From assembly GCA_043777755.1 (NCBI GenBank), contig JAYWHK010000329.1:1-40597 (forward strand): DNA of 40,597 bases, given 5' to 3'. The notes under the pieces are model-generated. The model was given only the letters and a program-made list of their open reading frames with translations, had not been told where the DNA came from and did not search any database. This stretch comes from CANHEE01 sp043777755. GTDB lineage: Bacteria; Bacteroidota; Bacteroidia; Chitinophagales; Saprospiraceae. A program made the translations under genes and the position numbers. Shown piece by piece: positions 16,646 through 25,469 of this stretch; position 1 is the first letter of the stretch; each line of letters starts with the position of its first letter.

Positions 16646-18532
16646 CGCTGCTTTTAATCACTTTTACAAAGGCGGAAGCGGTGTCTTTACAACCGTCAAT
16701 ACTTTCTGCAATGACTTGATAATGAACATCTTGTGAAGGTTTTATGCTTTTTTGGAAAATCAAAATCTTGTTTGTTATTTGTTTGTTTTCAAACCAAGTC
16801 ACAGCTTTTATTTTGCTGTTTGGTAGCGATGAAAGTAAGCGTAAAAGCAGCGTATCGCCACTTTCGAGTGTGGTATCTTTCGGCGAAAAATCAATGCTCA
16901 GGGGCAATGGTTTTGTCAATGAAAAATCAAAAGTATCTCGGCAATCTGCCGCATCACTGACGATAATTCTATGATTCCCTTCTTTTATTTTTTCAAAATT
17001 TCCATTACTAACACTCTGATTATCAATTGTATAACTAATAGGAGGTGTTCCATTTTGAGTAATAATCGCTTTTGCAGTGCCGAATTGTTCGTTGCATGAT
17101 ATAGGCGAAAAGCTAAAATCTACTCTCATGCGTTGGTCTTTTACTTCCACGGTGTCTTTCGCTTCGCAACCTGCTAATGTATCTTTGATACTCAATACAT
17201 ATTTTCCGCTTTTAGCTACTTGTAATAAGTCTGAATTTGGAAAAGTGGTAGAAAGATTGTTTAAGTTTGTCCACGAGCTAAAATATTGATTTTGAGTGCT
17301 TTGTATTGTGCCGAGTGTCGTGATTTTATCTTTGCAAGTTAGTGTTTTGTCTGTACCAGCGTTGGCGGTGATGGGTGGCTTTATGGTAATTTTGTACAAG
17401 GCAGTATCTCGGCAGCGATGATTCCATAAGAAGTACTTGAAAATATATTCTCCTACATCAAGGCTATCGAGTCTGATAATACCTGTTTTCCTTCCTATTT
17501 TATTTTGGTAAGTTGGCTTTTCTGCAAACCAATAGCCATAATATTTAGAGTTATCTTTATCATTGTCAATTTTATTGAGGTCTAAGATTGCTTTTTGCTG
17601 CACTTTGCAAAAAGAAAGTTCATGGTCTTTTCCTGCATTGTTAGGTGTCACTTGATATTGAAGCCCTTTTTGTCCTTTACAACCTTTATCGTTGGTAACA
17701 ATACAAATAAATCCCGAAGTATGTAAACTATCAATAAAATTTTGACTTGGTATTATAATGGAGTCCCCTTTTTCATTAGGTACAAGCGTGTATGGTATGC
17801 TACTTTTACCTGGAGTGTAATTATACCAAGAAATGTCAGCAATTTGATGAGATCCCATATCAATATCCATGGGAACTACAATTTTTTCATTTTTACATGG
17901 CACATAAGCATCTACATAAGGTGGAGTAAGTTGTTAAGGTAGTTTTGCTAAGGCGAGTACAGGTTTGTCGTATTTTGATACCTTTATAGTATCAGAACAG
18001 CCACTACTCGCTGCTGTTAGGGTAAAAAAAAATCTCCTTCTACTGTTAAATCACCTATTTCAGCCCTAACAGGATGAATAGAGGTAATGGAAAGGCTACT
18101 TGGCACTACTGCCCATTTTGAGCCACTTGGCGCATTTCGTTTTAAAAATATTACATTTTCGCAGCTTATAGTATCTTTTCCAGCATTGGGTTTGGAAAAA
18201 ATAGTATGTGTGATGATTTTTTCTACATTTCCGCCTTGCTCACATTGTGCGGTGATTTTAAAACTGTAAGTTCCAGAAGATAAGGCTGGTGCAATAACTG
18301 CTTTAGCTTTATTTGCATCTTTGATGTTGAATGTTGCACCTGTTTCTTGTGTCCATTGCAGCGCATTGGGTATATTGGATAGTGTACCGCTTATTTGGGC
18401 ATCTAAATAAACGGCACTACCAGCGCATTGACCAAGTATTTGTACTTGGTCAATGCTGCAAGAGGTTTGTGCAAAAAGGTTTTGACAGTTTAGAATTGTC
18501 AAAATGAATAGAAAAAAGGTTGTTTTTTGCAT
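16353..18532 (-). pseudogene. T9SS type B sorting-domain (gliding-motility-associated C-terminal) surface protein, broken
   Basis: The N-terminal part (18532 to 18017) has a signal peptide (MQKTTFFLFILTILNCQNLFAQ) and Ig/PKD-like sequence (NAGKDTISCENVIFL). It runs out of frame at a nine-A tract, 18024-18032. One extra base there continues the protein (FTLTAASSGCSDTIKVSKYD) to an in-frame TAA at 17934-17936. Beyond this stop the same frame resumes (QLTPPYVDAYVPCKNEK) for over 500 codons. That part has repeated Ig-like units (ANAGTDKTLTC) and a C-terminal type B sorting domain (PTAFSPNDDQNNDIFKIYPN, then FDIYDRWGNHIF and WDGTF). Two lesions argue for a pseudogene rather than one sequencing error. 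It is the last gene of an operon. Confidence 0.8.
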
Positions 18533-18534
18533 TT

Positions 18535-19005
18535 TTAATTGCGTTTTGGTTCGAATTTTATTTTGAAGTCGTCATTAACTTTTATTGTAGATACGATTTC
18601 TCTTTTATTATTATATACATTTATAAGCCTTGTATTGACTAAATCATAACTATAAATGTCTTGGTTTTTTCTATAAACTCTTACACCAATTCCGCTATCA
18701 GCTCTAAAAACCCATTTATTATTAGCACCTTTTGTATAAAAAAAATACCAAAAAGTTTCTCTATCGCCTTCGTCAGAACGATGTATAATAGCGCACTCGT
18801 TGTTACCCGTATCAAACTTATAAGTCAGTAATGTCGTTCCTTCTACGGCTTCAATAATTGTGTCCTTTGTGTTTCGTAAAGAATCAATAATTATTGTTAA
18901 TGGACGAATCGAGTTATTCGAAACTACTTTGATATTATTGTTTTGTCCAAAACAATTTAAAATATTAAATAGGAAAAAGTATATGATTAATTTATTTTTT
19001 TTCAT
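18535..19005 (-). CDS. Small secreted protein, function unknown
   Basis: A 156-residue protein with an N-terminal signal (MKKNKLIIYFFLFNILNCFGQ). The mature part is beta-rich and charged (TFWYFFYTKGANNKWVFRAD, GIGVRVYRKNQDIYSYD). No family recognised and no sorting domain. It lies 3 nt from the gene before it and 2 nt from the gene after it, so it is certainly in one operon with both. It may assist or accompany the secreted neighbours. Confidence 0.75.
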   Translation of the reverse strand: MKKNKLIIYFFLFNILNCFGQNNNIKVVSNNSIRPLTIIIDSLRNTKDTIIEAVEGTTLLTYKFDTGNNECAIIHRSDEGDRETFWYFFYTKGANNKWVFRADSGIGVRVYRKNQDIYSYDLVNTRLINVYNNKREIVSTIKVNDDFKIKFEPKRN

Positions 19006-19008
19006 AAT

Positions 19009-20445
19009 TTAGTAAAATTTTACAGTTTGTTGTGTTAAATTATATCCTACCCATGATAGATTATAAAATTTAATTAGACCACTTGAAAGAACTTCTTTGT
19101 ATCTCAAACGAGTTCCAAAGCCTGCAAGCGATTGATTTTGCCAATCAAGAGGTCCATTAAAAGGAGCAACAGTGCCATAAGAAGGGTCGTAATATTTACC
19201 AGTTTTTATATTTTTTGTAATCGCATGATTCTCAAAATAAGACCTTGGGTCGATATTGCCTTGACCTTTTGAGCCAATCGTATTAGCCTTTGTTAATAGG
19301 TGATTATTTATAATAGCTGTTGTAAGGTTTGAAGTTTCCGCTAAGTAGAAAGTTTGTAACCCATTATTAAAATTATAATTATTTACATAGAAATCAGCAG
19401 CTTTGTCATCATTTCCGTTTGAATCTTTGTAGTATTGAAGACCTGTTAAATCACCAAAAAAGGTAATAAAATTATTCTCCATCAAATTTGATGAAGGAGT
19501 GGTCAATTGTTCGTCGTCTTCCCACACAACTCCAACGTCTTTGACATAATTTAATCCTTGCGCCTTAACCAATTCAACATGCAAATCTGCCCAAGCTCCA
19601 CAAGTCGCATTTTCCCAAGCAATAAGCGCAATGCCTGTAAAACACAATCCAAGTGCGGGACTTCCTGATTTCTGTGATGGAAGAGGGTCAGCCCAATAAC
19701 CCATACATTTTGAACCATTGTATTTTTTGACACATTGGTCTGTAAAATCATCGTAAATGGTACTCATTACATCATCTTCTGTATTTTTATTATTGGCACT
19801 TTTACATGAAATGAATAAAAACGAATGTATCACTTGTGTATTGATTGGTTTTTTGTGTGTTACATACAAAGGATTGTTACTTTCTCCTATTTGTTTGTAT
19901 ATACCAGTTTCTTTGTCAGATATAGCCCATTTTATGGTGAAATTAGGAAAGTGACGTACTTTTAAATCTTCAAATTTTTTGGTCGTGTAGGGAGCAGCTA
20001 ATCCGCTGAACTCTGTTTTAGGGTAACTGAATTTCCCATTCGTCACTTTGACCAATTGAGGTTTTAGATTAAAACCATCTATGCCTTGTCCTCTTACGTA
20101 AAAAGAACGCCCTTCGCAATTGCTTGTAAACTCAGCACTTACAACACCTTTACAACCACTTACATAAGCAACGGGCTGTTGGTCGGATGTAGTATATGCA
20201 ACTGTTTTATTGGCATCGGGAGAAACATACTCTAACGGATTTACTACAACATTGGGGTCTGTATTTGCAGTAGGATCTTTGTAAAAACGAATCCAGTTGT
20301 CTGGAATATCGTTTGGTTTGTGAAAAGTAACACTTTCTACTTTGTGAGTAGAGTAATCTATTGCTGCACCGCCCGAACTCTGCGCCCTTACAAAAGTACA
20401 TAAAAGATTGAAAATCAACAAATAGAGATAATTTTTTTGATTCAT
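19009..20445 (-). CDS. Large secreted protein, function unknown
   Basis: A 478-residue protein with a signal peptide (MNQKNYLYLLIFNLLCTFVRAQ) and first in the minus-strand operon. No domain recognised. Seven or so cysteines are spread through the first 300 residues (for example GCKGVVSAEFTSNCEGRSFY and CVKKYNGSKCMGYWADP), suggesting disulfides outside the cytoplasm. Its Asn/Tyr-rich C-terminus (GYNLTQQTVKFY) is not a T9SS sorting domain I know. The -7 element at 20473-20480 lies about 30 nt upstream, right beside a hexanucleotide repeat. Confidence 0.78.
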   Translation of the reverse strand: MNQKNYLYLLIFNLLCTFVRAQSSGGAAIDYSTHKVESVTFHKPNDIPDNWIRFYKDPTANTDPNVVVNPLEYVSPDANKTVAYTTSDQQPVAYVSGCKGVVSAEFTSNCEGRSFYVRGQGIDGFNLKPQLVKVTNGKFSYPKTEFSGLAAPYTTKKFEDLKVRHFPNFTIKWAISDKETGIYKQIGESNNPLYVTHKKPINTQVIHSFLFISCKSANNKNTEDDVMSTIYDDFTDQCVKKYNGSKCMGYWADPLPSQKSGSPALGLCFTGIALIAWENATCGAWADLHVELVKAQGLNYVKDVGVVWEDDEQLTTPSSNLMENNFITFFGDLTGLQYYKDSNGNDDKAADFYVNNYNFNNGLQTFYLAETSNLTTAIINNHLLTKANTIGSKGQGNIDPRSYFENHAITKNIKTGKYYDPSYGTVAPFNGPLDWQNQSLAGFGTRLRYKEVLSSGLIKFYNLSWVGYNLTQQTVKFY

Positions 20446-20472
20446 ACGTAAATTGTTTTTTATTTAATAATG

Positions 20473-20480
20473 CAAATATA
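20473..20480 (-). promoter_or_regulatory. -7 element of the minus-strand secreted-protein operon
   Basis: The minus strand reads TATATTTG, matching TAnnTTTG, ~28 nt before the start codon at 20445. The corresponding -33 position falls inside the (TTTTTA)n tract. Confidence 0.55.
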
Positions 20481-20484
20481 ATTC

Positions 20485-20535
20485 TTTATTTTTATTTTTA
20501 TTTTTATTTTTATTTTTATTTTTATTTTTATTTTA
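20485..20535. repeat. Hexanucleotide tandem repeat (TTTTTA)n in a divergent promoter
   Basis: Seven perfect TTTTTA units (20489-20530) with partial units on each side. It lies between the -7 elements of two divergent secreted-protein transcripts and covers both -33 regions. Such tracts change length by replication slippage. Confidence 0.9.
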
Positions 20536-20552
20536 AAATAAAATTTTTTTTA

Positions 20553-20560
20553 TATTTTTG
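20553..20560 (+). promoter_or_regulatory. Candidate -7 element for the 843-residue SprB-repeat gene
   Basis: TATTTTTG fits TAnnTTTG and lies 50 nt upstream of the start codon at 20610. Its -33 position is at the edge of the hexanucleotide tract. Confidence 0.45.
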
Positions 20561-20609
20561 TGAAAAATAAAATTTTAACACTTTTTTAATCATTATTTTA
20601 CACTTAATT

Positions 20610-23141
20610 ATGAAAAAAAATATGCTCAGACACCTGTTTTTCTTACTCTTTTGTTTTGGAGTATTGAATATTTATGCTCAATCAGTTACTTACCAAACGA
20701 CACATGCCACTCAGGACAATGATGGTAAATGTCAAAGTAACGGTTCAATAGACATTACTGTCGATAGAGGTTTTCCTCGCTATGATTTTCGATGGGAAAA
20801 TGATGCTAATCCAGGTGTTATAATTGCAATAACGGAAGATCTAAACAACTTAGCAGATGGGTGGTATAACTTAACTGTAACCGATGCCCTTTGTGGAAAA
20901 GCAACACTTTCTATTAGGGTATTCTGTTGTGAGAAAATAAAAGTAGAAGCAGAAATCGTAGATTATTGCGATGCAGAACATTTGGGTAGCATCAACCTCA
21001 CTCCTGTTGATGGTAAGACGTATTATTATCGTTGGTCAAACGGTGCAGAAGGCTCTACTATAAAAGACTTGACTCCTGGAAAATACTGTGTAGAAATCAT
21101 AGATGAAGGAAGCTGTAGGACGGAATATTGTTACGAAATCAAAAGCTTTCAAGATAAAGTACACTTGGCTTATGTTATAAATAGTAAGAGTTGTGCTATT
21201 AGCGAAAAAGGAGAGTATGAATGTGACCCCAAATTTGGAGATGGAGGAGAAATCAATATTGATGTAGACATTCCAAATTGTTCTTTTTCATGGACTGGAC
21301 CAGGTGGTTTTACTTCCTTTGACGAGGATATTAGCGGTTTGTGCAAAGGAACATATTATGTTGTAGTTACGTCACCTGATGGCTGCAAAACGAATTTAGA
21401 AGCGACTATATGCTGTTGTGAAATATCATTTGAAGGTGGTTCTCCTACAAAATTTGAAGATTTGTTATGCACTAAAGAGGAAGGTGGGAATAGATTAGAC
21501 GTTGATCATAAAATTATACCGCCAAGCTCTGATAAAGCAAAAGATGGAGCGATTGACTTAACTGTAAACTCTGCTTTGCCAGTATCTTATGTATGGCTGC
21601 TACCTGATGGCAGTAAAAAATATACAAAAGATTTAAGCAGTATTGGTGTTGGAGAGTATCATGTAACTGTTAGCAATGGTTGTGATAGAGCGGAGCGAAG
21701 CTTTACATTGCGTGTTTGTAAAGATGGGGATATTAAGGTTGATGGTACTACAAAAGATGCTTGTATTTCTTGTAACGAAGGAAGTATTGACCTCTCTATT
21801 AGTGGAGGAGCAACACCATATAAATTCAATTGGTCAGATGGAGTAAGTAGTCAAAATAGAAGTAAATTAGCAAAAGGTTCTTATGTTGTAACAGTAACAG
21901 ATGCAAGTGAATGTTCTATTTCTAAATCTTTTACAATTAGTACCCAAGAAGATAAAAAAGAGTATAAAATTAAGCCTTGTCGTACAATATATTCGTGCAA
22001 TGGTGCTATTTGCAAAACAGAGAACTACGACCAAAGTAAATTAGACTGCACTTATGATAAACAAGATTGCCGAAATCAAATATGTAAATGTCCGCTTAAT
22101 GGTGAAGATGAAAAAACTACTTTTGTCGGAGCTGCTCAAAAAGATTTTATTTCATTTAATTTAAATCTAAATGAATGTACATTGTTTGATATTTGTTTCA
22201 ACGGAGGTAAAGTTAAAGTTAATCAAGGACTAATAAATAACAATATATCTGTTGTTCAGACTGATTTATTATGCAACCAAATTGGTGCAATAAAAGAAGA
22301 TAATATAAGAAAATGCTTTGAGTGTACGGCTGATCCATTTTGTAACGTTCCTGGAAAAGGTAAATTGTTTCTGCATGCTGACGTTGTATTATCTCAATTT
22401 TTTCCATTGAAGGATATTCCAGATCGTGTCCAATTTAGTAATGACAATAGTTGTAAATCAGACCAATTGGGAGTAGATATTTATTGTTTTTGTGCAAAAA
22501 CATCTTCGGGAGCAATAATAGGATGTGACTTACAACCAGATTTAGAAACTTGTATTACGACCAAAGCATCACCACCAACAGTTAATGATGATAGTAATGA
22601 CAACGTATTGAGCAAATATTCTTGTATTTTTGAAAATATGACCCTTTTAGAATACTTCTTCTTCCTAAAAAAGACAAAGCGCATTAAACTTGACGATAAA
22701 CTCCTTCTTCCCAAAATATTTTCAGAGAACATACCTGTAAAAGAATATTTTGAACAAATAAAGAAAATGCAAAAAGAAGGTATTTTAGAAGAAGGATTTG
22801 AAATAAAAATGATAGAACCAGAAAATGAAATAAAGCAACTTTCTTGCGATGAAAGGAACAAATCAAGTGAACAGCCTATATTAGATAACACGGATAAAGA
22901 AGTTACAATATTTCCAAATCCTACAAATGGACTCATTAATATTTCGTTCAAAGAACGCAACAAAGCTATTTTATCTTATACTATAATAACATTAACAGGA
23001 AAAACCATTGAAGGTAAAATTTTGAATACGCAAAAATATAATTTAGATTTAGATTTTAGTAATTACCCTTCTGGAATTTATTTTATACAAATTATAGATG
23101 AAATCCACAACCGCTGGACAAAGCGCATCATCAAACAATAA
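20610..23141 (+). CDS. Cell-surface protein with SprB-like repeats and T9SS type A sorting domain
   Basis: An 843-residue secreted protein. A signal peptide ends near residue 23 (NIYAQ). At least four SprB/PKD-like repeats follow, each a GSIDLTxxGGxxPYxFxWSDG...YxVTVTDxxxC type unit. The clearest are near residues 45-100, 127-170, 300-360 and 388-435. A Cys-rich middle follows (CRTIYSCNGAICKTENYD). The C-terminal ~79 residues (from 765) are a type A sorting domain: VTIFPNPTNGLINISF, ITLTGKTIEGK, YPSGIYFIQI, KRIIKQ. T9SS exports such proteins across the outer membrane and anchors them. A strong hairpin terminates it. It is an adhesin-like candidate; the ligand is unknown. Confidence 0.88.
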   Translation: MKKNMLRHLFFLLFCFGVLNIYAQSVTYQTTHATQDNDGKCQSNGSIDITVDRGFPRYDFRWENDANPGVIIAITEDLNNLADGWYNLTVTDALCGKATLSIRVFCCEKIKVEAEIVDYCDAEHLGSINLTPVDGKTYYYRWSNGAEGSTIKDLTPGKYCVEIIDEGSCRTEYCYEIKSFQDKVHLAYVINSKSCAISEKGEYECDPKFGDGGEINIDVDIPNCSFSWTGPGGFTSFDEDISGLCKGTYYVVVTSPDGCKTNLEATICCCEISFEGGSPTKFEDLLCTKEEGGNRLDVDHKIIPPSSDKAKDGAIDLTVNSALPVSYVWLLPDGSKKYTKDLSSIGVGEYHVTVSNGCDRAERSFTLRVCKDGDIKVDGTTKDACISCNEGSIDLSISGGATPYKFNWSDGVSSQNRSKLAKGSYVVTVTDASECSISKSFTISTQEDKKEYKIKPCRTIYSCNGAICKTENYDQSKLDCTYDKQDCRNQICKCPLNGEDEKTTFVGAAQKDFISFNLNLNECTLFDICFNGGKVKVNQGLINNNISVVQTDLLCNQIGAIKEDNIRKCFECTADPFCNVPGKGKLFLHADVVLSQFFPLKDIPDRVQFSNDNSCKSDQLGVDIYCFCAKTSSGAIIGCDLQPDLETCITTKASPPTVNDDSNDNVLSKYSCIFENMTLLEYFFFLKKTKRIKLDDKLLLPKIFSENIPVKEYFEQIKKMQKEGILEEGFEIKMIEPENEIKQLSCDERNKSSEQPILDNTDKEVTIFPNPTNGLINISFKERNKAILSYTIITLTGKTIEGKILNTQKYNLDLDFSNYPSGIYFIQIIDEIHNRWTKRIIKQ

Positions 23142-23188
23142 TAAAATGTAAAAAGGCTTCTCATTACGAGAAGCCTTTTTACATTTTA
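23142..23188 (+). terminator. Intrinsic terminator of the 843-residue surface protein
   Basis: A perfect 21-bp stem (23142-23162 with 23168-23188) around ATTAC. Its GC core is GGCTTCTC / GAGAAGCC followed by TTTTT. It begins immediately after the stop codon. Confidence 0.9.
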
Positions 23189-23225
23189 TAAAACTAAAGA
23201 CAGAGTCGAGAGATTGTAAAAGTTA

Positions 23226-23619
23226 AATTTTAGCTTTTTTTCAATGTATTAACAATGGATAATCAAGGCTTTCTGATTTAAAAAAATGTTAAAACACTAT
23301 TTTGACAGCGATAAAAATAGCTATTGAATAAAAAACAGCATCATATCGCCATTTGTTTTTTTCTTTTTTCCGTCAAAAAATTCTATTTCGGCAGTCCAAA
23401 TGTAAACATCTTGTGGAGAAAGTTCATTTTTAAATGTTCCGTCCCAACCAAAATCAATGTCATTAGGATTTTTATTTTCTTGGTGTAAAATATGATTGCC
23501 CCAACGGTCATAAATATCAAGATTGATGATTTTTGTAACTTTTTTAGGATTTGGATAAATCTTAAAAATGTCGTTATTTTGGTCGTCATTAGGAGAAAAA
23601 GCGGTAGGCACAAAGTAAT
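23226..23619. repeat. Direct repeat, copy 2
   Basis: Copy of 16251-16645 in the same orientation. It ends abruptly at 23619, where group II intron sequence starts. Confidence 0.9.
23321..23619 (-). pseudogene. Truncated duplicate of a T9SS type B sorting domain
   Basis: About 99 codons remain: YFVPTAFSPNDDQ, IYPNPKKVTKIINLDIYDRW, then the conserved WDGTFKNELSPQDVYIWTAE and C-terminal strand, ending MLFFIQ. It has no start codon, signal peptide or promoter and is cut at its N-terminal side by the intron fragment. It reads as a complete sorting domain without cargo. It is nearly identical to the end of the broken gene at 16353-18532, so it could be a donor or relic of recombination rather than an expressed gene. 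Confidence 0.85.
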
Positions 23620-23752
23620 TTCAGGACGACACAACTATTGGCGTATAGCCCATAGTCCAATCCTAACGACCAGTCTAAGCAACAATTGGTTCAAGCGACA
23701 AGGGTATGTATCATTAACAGAACATTACAAAAGATATAAGGCTCGTTCCTAA
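23620..23752 (+). pseudogene. C-terminal fragment of a group II intron reverse transcriptase/maturase
   Basis: About 43 codons in frame: SGRHNYWRIAHSPIL, then TTSLSNNWFKRQGYVSLTEH and YKRYKARS before the stop. This matches the extreme C-terminus of group II intron-encoded proteins (YWRIAxSPIL...LSNxWFxxxGxxSLxExY). The polymerase and maturase domains are missing. Intron domains V and VI follow at once, as expected for a real intron 3' end. The left edge coincides with the end of the duplicated sorting-domain segment. Confidence 0.8.
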
Positions 23753-23753
23753 T

Positions 23754-23838
23754 GAACCGCTAAGTACCGAACGGTACGCTTAGTGGTGTGAGAGGTCGGA
23801 AAAGAATAACTTACGTTATTCTTTCCGACCTCTCGATT
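23754..23838 (+). mobile_element. Group II intron 3' end (domains V and VI)
   Basis: Domain V at 23754-23789: ACCGCTAAG pairs with CTTAGTGGT, then TACC/GGTA with a CG bulge and a GAAC tetraloop. This is the exact domain V architecture. Domain VI at 23790-23834: a long hairpin with arms GAGAGGTCGG...AAAGAATAAC and GTTATTCTTT...CCGACCTCTC around TTAC, followed by GATTTG. I could not assign a clear bulged branch-point A in its 3' arm. The rest of the intron is absent, so it cannot splice. Confidence 0.75.
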
Positions 23839-23856
23839 TGAAAGAAAATAAAAACA

Positions 23857-23894
23857 CATCCGTATAGAAAAGGCGTGCCTTTTCTATACGGATG
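23857..23894 (+). terminator. Hairpin after the intron remnant
   Basis: A perfect 18-bp complement (CATCCGTATAGAAAAGGC at 23857-23874 with 23877-23894), preceded by AAAA and followed by TTATTT. It lies upstream of the gcvT promoter and may insulate gcvT. The rest of the 23612-24033 gap holds the intron remnant, a diverged repeat (23898-23970) and the gcvT promoter. Confidence 0.6.
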
Positions 23895-23981
23895 TTATTT
23901 CAAAATACTGAACAACAAGCATTTGTAACATTTTAGTATCAAAATAAGAGGTATCTGATGTGTATATATTGAGAAAAGCCT

Positions 23982-23989
23982 TATCTTTG
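23982..23989 (+). promoter_or_regulatory. -7 element for gcvT
   Basis: TATCTTTG, a full TAnnTTTG match, 44 nt upstream of the start at 24034. The -33 element is not evident. Confidence 0.55.
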
Positions 23990-24033
23990 TGGTGATTAGG
24001 ATTTTTTAAAAATAAAAAAATTATAACATACGT

Positions 24034-25146
24034 ATGAAAAATACACCGTTAACGGAAAAACATATCGCATTGGGTGCGAAAATGGCAGCGTTTGCTGGTT
24101 ACAATATGCCAATTTCTTATTCCAGTATCAAAGAAGAGCATTTTGCAGTTCGTCAAAATATTGGTGTTTTTGACGTTTCGCACATGGGCGAATTTATTAT
24201 CAGAGGCAAAGAAGCCTTACAATTGGTACAAAAAGTAACTTCTAATGATGCTTCTAAGTTGGCGATTGGCGATATTCAATACTCTTGCTTGCCGAATCAT
24301 TTTGGTGGTATTGTAGATGATTTATTGGTGTACCGATTAACGGAAGATATGTGTAGCGAAGGAGAACAGGCATTTTTATTGGTTGTTAATGCTTCTAACA
24401 TCGAAAAAGATTGGACTTGGATTAGCAGTCAAAATACATTTGATGCTAAAATGATAAATATTTCTGATAAAACAGGTTTGATTGCAGTGCAGGGTCCAAA
24501 AGCGACCGAAGCAATGCAAACCTTGACTGATGTGAATTTGAGCGATATTAAATATTATAATTTTAGAAAAGGAACTTTTGCTGGTGTGGAAAATGTTTTG
24601 ATTTCAGCAACAGGTTATACGGGTTCTGGTGGTTTTGAGCTTTATGCTGACAATGAGCATGTTGCCAAAATCTGGGACGCTGTTTTTGAGGCTGGCAAAG
24701 AATTTGGTATTAAGCCAACAGGTTTGGGCGCACGAGATACGCTTCGTTTGGAAATGGGTTTTTGTTTGTATGGCAATGATATTGACGATACGACTTCACC
24801 TTTGGAAGCTGGTTTGGGCTGGATTACGAAGCTCAATAAAGGTGAATTTATTTCTTCTGAATTGTTGAAAAAACAAAAAGCCGAAGGTTTGGCTCGTAAA
24901 TTGGTTGGTTTTGAAGTAAAAGATCGTCGTGTACCTCGTCATGATTATTTAATTGAAGATGCGGAAGGCAATACGATAGGAAAAGTAACTTCTGGAACAC
25001 AGTCGCCTTCATTAGAAAAACCAATAGGAACAGGCTATGTAAATACCGCTTTTTCTTCGCTTGGTTCAACAATTTATATTGTTGTTGGTGAAAAAAAATT
25101 AGAAGCGCAAGTGGTAAAACTTCCTTTTTTGACAATTGAAAAATAA
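24034..25146 (+). CDS. gcvT: Aminomethyltransferase (glycine cleavage system T protein)
   Basis: Transfers the aminomethyl carbon from the lipoylated H protein to tetrahydrofolate, releasing ammonia. The 370-residue protein has the full family pattern: GAKMAAFAGYNMPISY near the start, FDVSHMGEF, then YSCLPNHFGGIVDDLLVYR with the folate-binding Asp, and ATGYTGSGGFELY. GLGARDTLRLEMGFCLYGND is the signature of true GcvT rather than folate-binding paralogues. The C-terminal barrel is complete (GKVTSGTQSPSLEKPIGTGYV). The adrenodoxin-type ferredoxin starts 5 nt after its stop, suggesting a two-gene transcript. gcvP and gcvH are not in the window. Its function needs lipoate, made by LipA here. Confidence 0.96.
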   Translation: MKNTPLTEKHIALGAKMAAFAGYNMPISYSSIKEEHFAVRQNIGVFDVSHMGEFIIRGKEALQLVQKVTSNDASKLAIGDIQYSCLPNHFGGIVDDLLVYRLTEDMCSEGEQAFLLVVNASNIEKDWTWISSQNTFDAKMINISDKTGLIAVQGPKATEAMQTLTDVNLSDIKYYNFRKGTFAGVENVLISATGYTGSGGFELYADNEHVAKIWDAVFEAGKEFGIKPTGLGARDTLRLEMGFCLYGNDIDDTTSPLEAGLGWITKLNKGEFISSELLKKQKAEGLARKLVGFEVKDRRVPRHDYLIEDAEGNTIGKVTSGTQSPSLEKPIGTGYVNTAFSSLGSTIYIVVGEKKLEAQVVKLPFLTIEK

Positions 25147-25151
25147 TAAAA

Positions 25152-25469
25152 GTGGATATAAAAGTAACCATCATTGATAGAGAAAATAAAGCACACGAAG
25201 TAGATGTTCCTACCGATATGAACATGAACATGATGGAAGTGTGCAAAATGTATGAGTTTCCAGTAGAGGGAACTTGTGGCGGTATGGCGTTGTGCGCTTC
25301 TTGTCATTGTTATGTAGAGAGTGATACGGAATTGTCAGATATGAGCGACGACGAAATCGAAATGTTAGATTCTGCATTTTTTGTGGAATCAAATAGTCGT
25401 TTGGGTTGTCAAATCAAAGTAAAACCAAATTTAGAAGGCTTGGTCATTAGGCTTGCGCCAACAGACTAA
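25152..25469 (+). CDS. 2Fe-2S ferredoxin (adrenodoxin/ISC type)
   Basis: A 105-residue electron carrier. The cluster ligands are Cys 42, 48 and 51 (CGGMALCASC, spacing C-x5-C-x2-C) and Cys 86. This is the vertebrate-type/ISC ferredoxin spacing rather than the plant type. DDEIEMLDSAFFVESNSRLGCQI is a strong family match. The start is a GTG at 25152, 5 nt after the gcvT stop; the first in-frame ATG would cut into the fold. The tight spacing indicates co-transcription with gcvT. Likely partners are Fe-S assembly or an oxygenase; none is adjacent. Confidence 0.9.
   Translation: MDIKVTIIDRENKAHEVDVPTDMNMNMMEVCKMYEFPVEGTCGGMALCASCHCYVESDTELSDMSDDEIEMLDSAFFVESNSRLGCQIKVKPNLEGLVIRLAPTD

Noticed and set aside
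20485..20535. CRISPR array
   Set aside because: The units are 6 bp without spacers; it is a simple tandem repeat. No other regularly spaced repeats with unique spacers were seen in the window.
23492..23752. Continuous 86-codon plus-strand protein
   Set aside because: Its first half is antisense to the duplicated sorting domain; only the last ~43 codons resemble a maturase C-terminus.
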